This document shows, in pieces, positions 51,709 to 60,889 of a stretch of 64,000 nucleotides of DNA; within the stretch, counting starts at the first letter, position 1; each line of letters starts with the position of its first letter. The notes below the pieces were generated by a model, which did not search any database, was not told where the DNA came from, and saw nothing but the letters and a program-made list of their open reading frames with translations. Source of the DNA: HLUCCA09 sp965277275 (GTDB taxonomy: Bacteria; Pseudomonadota; Alphaproteobacteria; Rhodobacterales; Rhodobacteraceae); NCBI GenBank assembly GCA_965277275.1, contig CBDICG010000001.1:186001-250000 (forward strand). The letters run 5' to 3'. The position numbers and the translations under genes were made by a program.

Positions 51709-53023
51709 CTCGGGCTGCCCTTATGAAGTTCATTGGGTTGACGGCATTCCCGTTGACGCGCGTCTCGTAGTGCAGATGCGGGCCGGTTGACCGTCCGGTG
51801 TTGCCCATATCACCGATGCGCTCTCCTTTCGAGACCCTTTCCCCTACGTTTACGCGGATTCGAGAGAGATGCGCGTAGCGGGTTTCGATCCCGAATTCAT
51901 GCTCGATCTTGATCAGCCGCCCGTAGCCTCCGGACCAACTGGCATGGGTCACGACACCGTCCGCCGTTGCATAGACCGGCGTGCCAACGGCGCCCGCAAA
52001 GTCCGTGCCGTTGTGCAACCGGCCCCAGCGCCGCCCGAAGCCGGAAGTCAGCCGATAGCCCGACTTCACCGGCATGGCGAACGGGGCTTTTTCCGCAGCA
52101 AGGCGATAGAGGTTCATCCGGTCGAGACCCTTCAGGATCGCGTTCACGCGGATCTCTTCGGGCGATGGCTCCGTGCCCTTGGTCGAGAGTGTGATTGGCG
52201 TCAGCGGGCCACCCGTTCCCGAATAGCCGCGCCGCACGGCCTCGAGCAAACGCTCCGGCGGAAGACCTGCCGCGCTGAACATCCGCTCCAGCGGCTCTAC
52301 CGACACGGTGAGCGCCTCTTCGAGCTGTGTGAAGATCTTCTCGTTGCGGGCCGTGATGAGATCCCGCTCGAACGCCATCTCTTCGGCTTCGGCCAGTGCG
52401 CTCTCGGCCTCTTTGGCCATCTTGTCCCGTTCGGCCGCGGTTTGCTCGAGAGCGGTGTTGAGGAAGGCCAGCGTCGTGTCGACATCCGCGAGCGATGCGC
52501 CGCCGTCGTCTTCGCCGACGGTGCCTTCTTGCATGGCCAGAGTGAGGCGCTCGCGCTCGGCGATGGCGGCGTCTCGTTCCGTCATGGTGCGCCGCAGGGT
52601 GGCCTGAATCACTCCGATCCCTGTCTCGAGCTCGCGCCGACGATCTTCGGACGCCAGAAGCTTCGACTGCATGGCGGAGATCTGCTCGAGGGCCGCCATG
52701 AAACGCTCTTGTGCGGCGCGCGCCTCAGTGGCGCGGGCATCGCGTGCATCGGAAAGGGCGTTAAGACGTTCCTCGTAGAGCGACTGGTTCAGCGCGGCTT
52801 GCTCGCGCACGTCCCCGGACGAGATGCTGTCCATCAAGAGGATCGCAGTCGCGATGATCGCCCAGCCGACCAGCGCCGCCGATCCGAATAGCGTGAGAGC
52901 CTGCGTCCCCGGCGAGAGGCGTATGAAACGCGTCTGGTCCGTGTCAGACCGCAGGTAGAGGCGTTGTTCGGGCAGGGTGCCCTCAAGAATACCGCGTAGG
53001 CGGCGTGCGATACGTGCGCGCAA
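51698..53023 (-). CDS. M23 family metallopeptidase with coiled coil
   Basis: Membrane-anchored murein endopeptidase of 441 aa. A basic cytoplasmic N-terminus is followed by one membrane helix (about residues 41-66), a long periplasmic coiled coil (about 75-235), then the LytM domain: SGFGRRWGRLHNGTDFAGA with the HxxxD zinc pair and TGPHLHYETRVNG with the third ligand. It should therefore be catalytically active. The end overlaps the bactofilin start, suggesting both act at the same site in the wall. Confidence 0.92.
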   Translation of the reverse strand: MRARIARRLRGILEGTLPEQRLYLRSDTDQTRFIRLSPGTQALTLFGSAALVGWAIIATAILLMDSISSGDVREQAALNQSLYEERLNALSDARDARATEARAAQERFMAALEQISAMQSKLLASEDRRRELETGIGVIQATLRRTMTERDAAIAERERLTLAMQEGTVGEDDGGASLADVDTTLAFLNTALEQTAAERDKMAKEAESALAEAEEMAFERDLITARNEKIFTQLEEALTVSVEPLERMFSAAGLPPERLLEAVRRGYSGTGGPLTPITLSTKGTEPSPEEIRVNAILKGLDRMNLYRLAAEKAPFAMPVKSGYRLTSGFGRRWGRLHNGTDFAGAVGTPVYATADGVVTHASWSGGYGRLIKIEHEFGIETRYAHLSRIRVNVGERVSKGERIGDMGNTGRSTGPHLHYETRVNGNAVNPMNFIRAARDVF

Positions 53024-53168
53024 GACCTGTCCCCTTAGTCGCGTCGCTCTGCTCAGTTTTGGTGCTTCGGCCTATCCCCATGTGGCCGAACGCAATTTTA
53101 TCCACATCGCTTACGCAATCCGGCGCCGTGAAGCAAGCCGGGCGCCAGAGTAGGGCTCAAACCCTGTG

Positions 53169-53194
53169 CGTTTCGGCAGCAAACTGCCGAAACG
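53169..53194 (-). terminator. probable terminator of the DUF455 gene
   Basis: 11-bp perfect stem CGTTTCGGCAG / CTGCCGAAACG with a CAAA loop, 25 bases beyond the DUF455 stop on the minus strand. The run after it is weakly T-rich (GGGTTTG). It separates this gene from the downstream peptidase-bactofilin operon. Confidence 0.65.
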
Positions 53195-53218
53195 GGGGGC
53201 AGGTGTGTCGATCACGTC

Positions 53219-54052
53219 TCATTGCTTTTTGGGTGCGGCCAAGGGGCCCGTGGCAAGAGGCCAATAGAAATCTGGCGGGATCCCGGCTTCAGCACGCTTT
53301 TCCTCATTGAACGGGGGCTTCAGCCCGCCGTGGAAGTACTTCCGGACCAGCTCGTGGAACGTTGCGGTCGGATCAAGCTCGTGCCGGCCGCACAGGAAGT
53401 GAAACCACTTCGACCCGTAAGCGACGTGGTGGACTTCCTCGCCGTAGATGATTTCGAGCGCGCGCACGGCATCCGCTTCGTTCGCCTTGCGAAAGATCTC
53501 GATCATCCCCGGAGTGACGTCGAGCCCGCGTGCCTCCAGAACCATCGGCACGACGGCGAGGCGTCCGAGCATGTCCGTTGCGGTGTCTTCCGCGGCACGC
53601 CACATCCCAGCGTGGGCGGGAAGCGCCCCGTAGTGCGACCCCAGCGCTTCAAGACAGTCGCAGATCAGATTGAAATGCTTGGCTTCTTCGTCGCCGGCGC
53701 GGACCCAGTCGTCATAGTAGGAGATCGGCAGTGGCGTGTCAGCGAACCGGGCGATGATGTCCCAGTGAAGATCCACCGCATTGAGCTCGATATGCGCAAC
53801 GGCGTGGAGCAGGGCAATTCTGCCAGCGGGCGAGCCGGGCTTGCGCTTGGGCACGTCGCGGGGATCGCGCAGCTCAGGCGTAGCCGGGCGGGCCGGGCGT
53901 GCCGGAGGGGTACAGGATCCGATCTCGATTACGGATCCGGCGTCGCGCGCTGCCCGCCACGTCGCTGCATGGGCACGCGCGCGCGCCCTCTTGAGCCGGC
54001 CGTCCGGGGTCGTGAGTACGTCGACCGCCATTTCGGACAAGGTGAGGCTCAT
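53219..54052 (-). CDS. DUF455 family ferritin-like protein
   Basis: Predicted four-helix-bundle diiron protein of 277 aa. Metal-binding Glu/His patterns appear as AHIELNAVDLHWDI, RAGDEEAKHFNLI and EIIYGEEVHHVAYGSKWF, spaced as in ferritin-like hydroxylases. RLAVVPMVLEARGLDVTPGM is the DUF455 signature. The family's reaction is unknown; the related tRNA hydroxylase MiaE uses the same fold. Bcp is encoded upstream on the same strand with 83 bases between, so co-transcription is possible. Confidence 0.85.
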   Translation of the reverse strand: MSLTLSEMAVDVLTTPDGRLKRARARAHAATWRAARDAGSVIEIGSCTPPARPARPATPELRDPRDVPKRKPGSPAGRIALLHAVAHIELNAVDLHWDIIARFADTPLPISYYDDWVRAGDEEAKHFNLICDCLEALGSHYGALPAHAGMWRAAEDTATDMLGRLAVVPMVLEARGLDVTPGMIEIFRKANEADAVRALEIIYGEEVHHVAYGSKWFHFLCGRHELDPTATFHELVRKYFHGGLKPPFNEEKRAEAGIPPDFYWPLATGPLAAPKKQ

Positions 54053-54135
54053 CCTCCGCTCCGCGCAAGCAGAAGGCGCGCGCGTCGCGTCGCGGCCCTC
54101 GGTTCAGTGATGTGTGGTTGCAACGGAGCGCCGGG

Positions 54136-54597
54136 CTAGAGGCTTTTCACGGCGTCGAGGACGGCATCCGCGTGGCCCGGCACTTTGACCTTGCGCCAGA
54201 TCTCCCGCACCGTTCCGGAGCCGTCGATGAGGAATGTGGAGCGTTCGATGCCCATGTAGGTCTTGCCGTACATGCTCTTTTCCGCCCACACGCCATAGCT
54301 CTCACATACATCCGACTCGTCGTCGGAGAGGAGTGTGACCTTGAGCTCGTACTTGTCGCGAAACTTGTCGTGCTTCTTCACGGTGTCCTTCGAGACCCCG
54401 AGTACAACGGCCCCTTCAGCGTCGAACGCGTCGGCCAGCTCGGTGAAGGCGATGGCTTCTTTGGTGCATCCTGACGTATCGTCCTTGGGATAGAAGTAGA
54501 GCACGACCGTCTTGCCGCTAAGCTCTGACAAGGAAACCTGTCCTCCCCCGTCTCTCGGAAGTGAGAAGTCAGGGGCGGGTGTTCCGGGCTCAATCAT
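54136..54597 (-). CDS. bcp: peroxiredoxin, Bcp/PrxQ type
   Basis: Thiol peroxidase of 153 aa reducing hydroperoxides. The peroxidatic Cys is C44 in FYPKDDTSGCTKEA. The resolving Cys that often lies five residues later is replaced (I49); the only other Cys is C98 in SDVCESYGV, near where E. coli Bcp has its third cysteine. It could use C98 or act as a 1-Cys enzyme with an external thiol. The rest of the fold (VSLSELSGKTVVLYFYP, RSTFLIDGSGTVREIWRKV) is standard. Confidence 0.93.
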   Translation of the reverse strand: MIEPGTPAPDFSLPRDGGGQVSLSELSGKTVVLYFYPKDDTSGCTKEAIAFTELADAFDAEGAVVLGVSKDTVKKHDKFRDKYELKVTLLSDDESDVCESYGVWAEKSMYGKTYMGIERSTFLIDGSGTVREIWRKVKVPGHADAVLDAVKSL

Positions 54598-54666
54598 TGC
54601 GATTCCTCTCGCGATGCGCGTCGTTCCGGTTCCTTTCTAGGCCGCATCGGGGGAAGATAAAGGGGG

Positions 54667-57600
54667 ATGTCGAGCGCAAAACCAACAGGACGCCAGATCG
54701 GGCGTGGCAAACACCCCGAACAGGGGGGCAATTGCAGGGCGCCATCGCCACGCGGTTCCACAGGGTGGTTGCACGCGTGTCTCTGGCCCGTTTTCGTTCT
54801 GGCCCAGCTCCTTGCGCTCCTTGCCATCATCGCGCTGGGGGCGCTCTGGGTGCTGGAGGGTCGGCACGTGCCGGTGCCGAAAGCGCTCGCCGAGCGGCTG
54901 GAAGCCCGTGCGGAAGCGGCTCTCGAGACCGAGCTCGACGTCGCGTCCCTGAGCGTGACCGCGGAAGGCGCGGGCATCCTGCGGCTTGTCGCGGAAGACA
55001 TCCGGCTGATCGGGCCCGAGGGCACCGCGCGGTTCAGCCTGCCGCGTGCGACTGTCGAGCTGGGGCTCCGCGCAGACTGGCCGCCCGCTCCGCGTGCGCG
55101 ACTTTTGCAGGTCGAGGGGGCCGTTTTGACGGTGAAGCGGCGGGCGGACGGATCGCTGGATCTGGGATCGGACGTCTTGTCGGCGATCTTTTCGCGCACT
55201 CCGCCGCGCACGCCTGTCGAGGCGGCCGGGCGGGTGCGCAACGCACTGAGCCGACCTGCCCTCGAGACCCTTGAGGAGATCGCGTTCGCGGACCTGTCGT
55301 TCACGCTGGACGATGCGCGCTCGGGGAGGCTCTGGAGCGTGCCGGCCTCTGCGCTCACTGTCCAGAAGCAGGGCGGAGAGATCTCGGTGGCGTTGGAGCT
55401 CGCGGAGCCGGGTCGCATCGCGCTTCGTGCAACGATGCCGTCGGAGGGCCCGCTTCGCCTGAATGTCTCCGGGCTGCTTGCCGATGTACCAGCCCCCGAC
55501 GTCGCCGAGCAGGTGCCCGCTCTGGTGTGGCTGGCCCCTCTTGAGGCCGATGTCTCCGGTGCACTGATCGGTGCCTACTCTGAGGACGGAACCCTCGAGC
55601 GGCTCGACGGTACGCTGGAGATCGGGCCGGGGCACTTGGCGCGCGCGGCCGATGGGCAGGCCGAATTCGATCGGGCGCAGGCCTATTTCACGTATCGACC
55701 TGCGCCAGCCCGGCTCACCTTTTCGCAGCTGGTTGTAGAGGCGCCCGCCGGGCGTTTTGCTGCAAGTGGCCATGCGTACTTGCATGGCCCGGCCGGAACC
55801 CTCGCCGACGCGGTAACCGGGCAACTGACGCTGCAAAAAGCCGTGATTTTCGCGCGCGACGGCCTTCCTGAGGAGATCGCCTTTTCCGGCGGCATGATCG
55901 ACGCGCATCTCACACTGGACCCGTTTGCCCTCGAGATCGGTCAGTTCGCCCTGCTGGGCGACGGCGCGCCCGACGGGCTTCCGCAACGCATCGCAGGGCA
56001 CGGCAGAATCGCGGCAAATGAAGAGGGAATGGGGGCCGCGATTGCGATCCAGGTTCCCGAACTGAGTACGGCGCAGGCCTTGCGGCTCTGGCCCGTCACC
56101 ACGATGCCACAAACGCGGAACTGGCTGGGGCGGAACCTCCTCGGAGGACGCCTGATCGGTGCTGAGGCCGGGGTGTCGATTGTGCCGGGGCATCCGCTTG
56201 ATCTTTCGCTGAGTTTCCGTTTCCGCGACAGCACGGTGCGCGCGTTGGGGGGCTTGCCTCCGATCACGGAAGGTGCGGGGCGGGCGAGCCTGCAAAGAGA
56301 CAGGTTCACCCTTGCCATCGAAAACGGGATCATGACGCCGCCGCTTGGCGGGCCAATCGATGTCTCCGGATCGGCGTTCACGATCCCAAATACGCGCCAG
56401 CGACCCGGCCAGGGCGATGTGCGCTGGCGCTCTGACGGGAGCATCACGTCGGCGTTGTCGTTGATCGACCAACCGCCCCTCAACCTCATGGCCCGGACAG
56501 GCCGCTCCGTGACGCTGGCCGATGGGCGCGCGGTTCTCGAGGGCGGATTGCGTTTCCCGGTGCGCAGGGGTGTGACGCCAGAAGACGTGGACTACGCCTT
56601 TCGGGGGGCGTTGTCGTCCGTGCGTTCGGACGCGTTGGTGCCCGGGCGATCGCTGAGCGCCGACGCGCTGTCGCTTTCGGTTGCGCCAACCGGGTTGCAG
56701 ATCTCAGGCGACGTCACGCTCTCCGGCGTGGAAACGTCTGTCACGTATGTTCAGGCCTTCGGGCAGGGCGCCGCCCCACCGCAGGTGCGCGCGTCTGCCC
56801 CACTCACCACAGAGGCTGCGGCGGCCTTCGGTGTGGCCCTGCGTTCGGACTTGGTCACGGGATCCGGACGCGCTGACATCGCGCTCAGTTTTCCGGCGAA
56901 CGCACCGGCCATCCTGGCGCTGACATCGGACCTGCGGGGGGTTGGCCTCCGGGTGCCGGCGCTGGGATGGGCCAAGGGGGCTGGCCAGAGCGGAACCCTC
57001 GAACTGGAGGCCCGGCTTCGTGGTGGGGGCGCGCCTCCCGAGGTGGATCGCATCGTTCTTTCGGCTGCAGGGTTGTCCATTGCGGGAGACATGGAGCTCT
57101 CCGGGGGCGGAGGCGTGGGCACCTTGCGGCTTGACACAGCCCGCATTGGCCAGTGGTTCGATGCCCCGACAACGCTGCGCTTCAGCCGTCCGGGCCGTGC
57201 ACCGGACGTGGAGTTGCGCGGTGGCCGGATGGATTTGCGCCAGACGCCTGCCTTTGCCGCGTCGGGTGGGGCAGGTGGGCAAGGAGGGCGTGTGAGGGGC
57301 GGACTGAGCCGGGTGACGCTCACGGACGACATCACGCTCACGGATGTGCGGCTTGATCTGAACGGCGCAGGCGGATGGTCCGGCCAGATGACAGGGCGGG
57401 TCAACGGGCAAGCCGAGATCACCGGACAACTGCGCACAGAGCAGCGGGGGCGCCCCTCGCTGCGCGTGACGGCGGCGAACGCGGGTCGGGTGCTCGCCGC
57501 CGCCGGTGCCTTCGAGGAAGCGCAGGGCGGCTCGCTCGATCTGACCCTGCGACCCGCCGCACAGGCAGGCCATTGGGATGGCACCCTCAGCGTCGACGGG

Positions 57601-58038
57601 ATGCGCGTGACGGCGGCACCCGGGCTTGCGGCACTGCTCAACGCGATCTCGGTGGTCGGTTTGCTGGATCAGCTGAATGGCCCGGGCCTCGCCTTTTCGA
57701 CCATTCGCAGCGCGTTTCGCTTGACGCCTCGCGGTGTGGAGATCACATCCGCGTCCGCAGTCGGCCCGTCGCTCGGGATCTCTGCCGAAGGGATCTACGA
57801 TACCCGATCCCAGAGCGTCGAGCTGCAGGGCGTGCTGTCGCCGATCTATTTCGTGAATGCCATTGGTCAGGTCTTCACGCGCGAGGGGGAAGGATTGTTC
57901 GGAATGACGTATTCGGTTTCGGGGTCGGTGCAACGGCCTCAGGTTCGAGTCAACCCGCTGGCGATGCTGACGCCCGGTGTCTTTCGGGAAATATTTCGCG
58001 CGCCAGTGCCCTCTCTGCCACGGGATGGCGCGCAGTGA
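54667..58038 (+). CDS. AsmA/YhdP-like inner-membrane protein with large periplasmic domain
   Basis: Large 1123-aa protein with one N-terminal membrane helix (about residues 38-62) and a long beta-rich periplasmic body (DUF3971/AsmA-like C-terminal region). It includes LRPAAQAGHWDGTLSVDGMR and the closing LSPIYFVNAIGQVFTREGEG followed by GLFGMTYSVSGSVQRPQVRV, characteristic of YhdP-type proteins. In enterobacteria such proteins form lipid-transfer bridges between membranes. ATG 54667 follows an AAAGGGGG run with almost no spacer. Its stop overlaps queA as GTGA, so both are co-translated, which is common in alphaproteobacteria. Confidence 0.86.
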   Translation: MSSAKPTGRQIGRGKHPEQGGNCRAPSPRGSTGWLHACLWPVFVLAQLLALLAIIALGALWVLEGRHVPVPKALAERLEARAEAALETELDVASLSVTAEGAGILRLVAEDIRLIGPEGTARFSLPRATVELGLRADWPPAPRARLLQVEGAVLTVKRRADGSLDLGSDVLSAIFSRTPPRTPVEAAGRVRNALSRPALETLEEIAFADLSFTLDDARSGRLWSVPASALTVQKQGGEISVALELAEPGRIALRATMPSEGPLRLNVSGLLADVPAPDVAEQVPALVWLAPLEADVSGALIGAYSEDGTLERLDGTLEIGPGHLARAADGQAEFDRAQAYFTYRPAPARLTFSQLVVEAPAGRFAASGHAYLHGPAGTLADAVTGQLTLQKAVIFARDGLPEEIAFSGGMIDAHLTLDPFALEIGQFALLGDGAPDGLPQRIAGHGRIAANEEGMGAAIAIQVPELSTAQALRLWPVTTMPQTRNWLGRNLLGGRLIGAEAGVSIVPGHPLDLSLSFRFRDSTVRALGGLPPITEGAGRASLQRDRFTLAIENGIMTPPLGGPIDVSGSAFTIPNTRQRPGQGDVRWRSDGSITSALSLIDQPPLNLMARTGRSVTLADGRAVLEGGLRFPVRRGVTPEDVDYAFRGALSSVRSDALVPGRSLSADALSLSVAPTGLQISGDVTLSGVETSVTYVQAFGQGAAPPQVRASAPLTTEAAAAFGVALRSDLVTGSGRADIALSFPANAPAILALTSDLRGVGLRVPALGWAKGAGQSGTLELEARLRGGGAPPEVDRIVLSAAGLSIAGDMELSGGGGVGTLRLDTARIGQWFDAPTTLRFSRPGRAPDVELRGGRMDLRQTPAFAASGGAGGQGGRVRGGLSRVTLTDDITLTDVRLDLNGAGGWSGQMTGRVNGQAEITGQLRTEQRGRPSLRVTAANAGRVLAAAGAFEEAQGGSLDLTLRPAAQAGHWDGTLSVDGMRVTAAPGLAALLNAISVVGLLDQLNGPGLAFSTIRSAFRLTPRGVEITSASAVGPSLGISAEGIYDTRSQSVELQGVLSPIYFVNAIGQVFTREGEGLFGMTYSVSGSVQRPQVRVNPLAMLTPGVFREIFRAPVPSLPRDGAQ

Positions 58039-59102
58039 AGCTCTCGGATTTCGATTTCGATCTGCCAGACGAGTTGATCGCCACGCGCCCGGCGCGACCG
58101 CGGACCTCTGCGCGTCTATTGCATGCCGAGGGCGGGCAGGTGCGCGACAAGCATGTCCATGATCTTCCCGAGATCCTGCGGCCCGGAGATCTTCTGGTGC
58201 TCAACGACACGCGCGTAATCCCGGCACGCCTGAGCGGGGTGCGTCGGCGATCCGGTGCGCAGGGGGACACGGAGGCGCGTATCGAGGTCACCCTGCTCGA
58301 AGCGCGTGCGGATGGCACGTGGTCCGCGCTTGCCAAACCCGCCAAGAAGGTGCGCGATGGCGAGGTCATCCATTTCACGGATGCGCTCTCTGCCCATGTG
58401 GCCGGTCGCGCGGAGGGGCAGATTCACCTCGTGTTCTCGCTTCAGGGGGACGATTTCGACGCCGCCCTCGCCGCTGCCGGTGCGATGCCGTTGCCACCCT
58501 ATATTGCTGCGCGGCGCCCGGCGGATGAGGCGGACAAGCACGATTACCAGACCGTCTTCGCGCGCCGGGCCGGTGCCGTGGCAGCACCCACCGCATCGCT
58601 TCATTTCGATGAAGCGCTGCTGGACGAGATCGCGGCGCGGGGGGTGCGCTTTGCCGAGGTGACGCTGCATGTCGGGGCAGGGACGTTTCTGCCCGTGAAG
58701 GTCGACGATGTGACCGAGCACAAGATGCACGCGGAGTGGGGCGAGATCTCGCAAGAGGCGGCCGAGGCCGTGAATCGCGCGCGGGCGGACGGAGGCCGCA
58801 TCATCCCTGTCGGCACCACCGCGCTGCGCCTGATCGAAAGCGCGGCAACCAACGAAGGCCTCGCGCCTTGGCGGGGGGACACGGACATCTTCATCACGCC
58901 CGGCTTCGAGTTTCGGATCGCCGACGGGCTGATGACCAACTTCCACCTGCCAAAGTCGACGCTGATGATGCTGGTCTCGGCGCTGATGGGGCGGGACCGG
59001 ATGATGCAGCTCTATGCGCATGCGATTTCGGAACGGTACCGATTCTTTTCCTATGGGGACTCGTCTTTGCTGATCCCCGGTCCGGGTGCGACAAGCTCCT
59101 AA
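58035..59102 (+). CDS. queA: S-adenosylmethionine:tRNA ribosyltransferase-isomerase QueA
   Basis: Makes epoxyqueuosine in tRNA anticodons from preQ1-tRNA and SAM. The 355-aa product has LSDFDFDLPDELIATRPARP, LLVLNDTRVIPARL, PPYIAARRPADEADKHDYQT, HVGAGTFLPVKVDD and FHLPKSTLMMLVSALMG, all family motifs. GTG 58035 overlaps the preceding stop. tgt, its pathway neighbour, is not in the window. Confidence 0.96.
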   Translation: MKLSDFDFDLPDELIATRPARPRTSARLLHAEGGQVRDKHVHDLPEILRPGDLLVLNDTRVIPARLSGVRRRSGAQGDTEARIEVTLLEARADGTWSALAKPAKKVRDGEVIHFTDALSAHVAGRAEGQIHLVFSLQGDDFDAALAAAGAMPLPPYIAARRPADEADKHDYQTVFARRAGAVAAPTASLHFDEALLDEIAARGVRFAEVTLHVGAGTFLPVKVDDVTEHKMHAEWGEISQEAAEAVNRARADGGRIIPVGTTALRLIESAATNEGLAPWRGDTDIFITPGFEFRIADGLMTNFHLPKSTLMMLVSALMGRDRMMQLYAHAISERYRFFSYGDSSLLIPGPGATSS

Positions 59103-59191
59103 CGCGACACGTCGATGCCGGTTTCGCGCGGCCCCTGCTGCCGGGAGTTTGCTAAGCGCCGCACAAGGCTTCTAGGAAAGGTGGTACCCGA

Positions 59192-60493
59192 ATGATTCAA
59201 GTGATTGCGGGATCGTGGGCGCTGCTCCTTGGAATGATGCTGCTGATGGTCGGAAACGGCCTTCAGGGCACCCTTATGGGTGTCCGTGGGGCGATCGAGG
59301 GCTTTTCTACCTTCGAGCTGTCACTCGTCGCCTCAGCCTATTTCCTGGGCTTTCTCGGCGGTTCGCGCGTCACGCCGATCATCATTCGCCGCGTGGGTCA
59401 TGTCCGGGTCTTTGCGTTCCTGGGATCCATGATCTCGGCCATTCTGATCCTCTACCCGCTGGTTGCCGTTCCGGCCGTCTGGATCCTGCTGCGGATTGCG
59501 ATCGGCTTCTGTCTTTCGGGTGTCTACATCACCGCCGAAAGCTGGCTGAACAATTCCACGACGAACGAAACACGCGGCCAGACCCTCTCTGCCTATATGA
59601 TCGTTCAGATGATCGGTGTCGTAAGCGCACAGGGGATCATGGCGCTCGGAGATCCATCCGGGTTCGTGCTCTTCATCATTCCGTCCGTGCTTGTCTCGCT
59701 GTCCTTCGCGCCGATCCTGCTTTCGATCCAGCCGACGCCCGCCTTTGAGGCGACGCGGTCCCTGAGCCTCTCCGAGCTCTACTCCAAATCGCCGCTCGGC
59801 CTCGTCGGCATGTTGTTGATGGGCGGTGTTTTTGCGGGGCAGTTCGGCATGTCGGCGGTCTACGCAACGGAAGCCGGCATGAGCGTGCCGGAAGTCTCCT
59901 TGTTCGTGGCGGCATTCTTCCTCGGAGCGATGCTGTTGCAGTACCCCATCGGCTGGATGTCGGACCGGATGGACAGACGGCTCCTGATCCTTGCGGTCGC
60001 GGCGCTCGGCGCAGTGGTATCGCTCGTCGGGGCGTTCATGGGGCAACTCTATGTGGTGCTTGTCGCTGTCGCGTTCTTCAATGGCGGCCTGGGGCAACCG
60101 CTCTATGCGCTTCTGATGGCCTATACGAACGACTACCTGGAGCCCGAAGAGATGGCCGGCGCGTCGGCAGGATTGCTCTTTGCCAATGGGCTCGGCGCGA
60201 TTACGGGGCCGCTCGTGATCGGTTGGATGCTTGGCGTCTTCGGGCCGAGCGGGTTCTGGCTTTTCATGGCGACTGTGATGGCTGCCGCCGCGCTCTATGC
60301 CGCCTGGCGCATGACCCGCCGTCCGTCGGCCTACTCCGCCGAGGAAGACTACGAGGCCGTAAGCTACGCGCCGCTCACGCCCACGGCGTCGCCGGTCGTC
60401 ATGGAAGCCGCGCAGGAATACTACATCGAGACGGCCGAAGAGATCTCGACTGAGAGCGAGGACGACCAATCAGCCGCGCGGGGCAGCACCTGA
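59192..60493 (+). CDS. MFS transporter
   Basis: Twelve-helix transporter of 433 aa. The cytoplasmic loop 2-3 has GGSRVTPIIIRRVGHVRVFA, and ITAESWLNNSTTNETRGQ with MGGVFAGQFGMSAVYATEAG places it near the YcaD-type branch. An acidic C-terminal tail of about 50 residues (EDYEAV, EEISTESEDD) follows the last helix. Substrate unknown. ATG 59192 follows AGGAAAGG. It lies 89 bases after queA on the same strand. Confidence 0.88.
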   Translation: MIQVIAGSWALLLGMMLLMVGNGLQGTLMGVRGAIEGFSTFELSLVASAYFLGFLGGSRVTPIIIRRVGHVRVFAFLGSMISAILILYPLVAVPAVWILLRIAIGFCLSGVYITAESWLNNSTTNETRGQTLSAYMIVQMIGVVSAQGIMALGDPSGFVLFIIPSVLVSLSFAPILLSIQPTPAFEATRSLSLSELYSKSPLGLVGMLLMGGVFAGQFGMSAVYATEAGMSVPEVSLFVAAFFLGAMLLQYPIGWMSDRMDRRLLILAVAALGAVVSLVGAFMGQLYVVLVAVAFFNGGLGQPLYALLMAYTNDYLEPEEMAGASAGLLFANGLGAITGPLVIGWMLGVFGPSGFWLFMATVMAAAALYAAWRMTRRPSAYSAEEDYEAVSYAPLTPTASPVVMEAAQEYYIETAEEISTESEDDQSAARGST

Positions 60494-60674
60494 CCCGTAT
60501 CGGGCAATCTGGAACGGATGCTGGATGCGCGAGTTTCCGGCCAGAGGCGCGCGTGTGGCTGAGGCCCCTTATCTGAACGGTGATTGAGCGTTTAATTGCG
60601 CGCCAAGCGCGAGTTCCCTCGGAGCGGGGCCAGGAACAGAACGTCGCGCACGGCACGGTTCTGGGGGGCAAGAC

Positions 60675-60751
60675 TGGTAGGCCCGGCAGGACTTGAACCC
60701 GCAACCAAAGCGTTATGAGCGCTCTGCTCTAACCAATTGAGCTACAGGCCC
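60675..60751 (-). tRNA. tRNA with CAU anticodon, probably tRNA-Ile2 (or elongator Met)
   Basis: 77-nt cloverleaf with encoded CCA (TGG at 60675-60677 on the plus strand). The D arm is GCTC/GAGC, the anticodon loop CTCATAA gives anticodon CAU, and the T arm is GCGGG/CCTGC around TTCAAGT. C4-G69 and C5-G68 are the pairs recognised by TilS in tRNA-Ile2, favouring Ile2 over elongator Met. Position 1-72 is a G-U pair, and 27-43 is also G-U. It overlaps no supported gene. Confidence 0.88.
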
Positions 60752-60889
60752 AGCCCTTGCCGGGTTAGTCTGCGCGCGCTGCTCCGTCAACCGGCGCGGC
60801 GCTTGCTGCGCGCACGTGTCGAGGTGCGGCCCTTGCCGCAGACCAAGGGCTCCGCTATCCCGCGCGCATACCCCACGGGAGCGATGCAG

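Noticed and set aside
54637..56472. 611-codon open frame on the minus strand
   Set aside because: Antisense to the AsmA/YhdP-like gene, Arg/Gln/Pro-rich, no recognisable domain.
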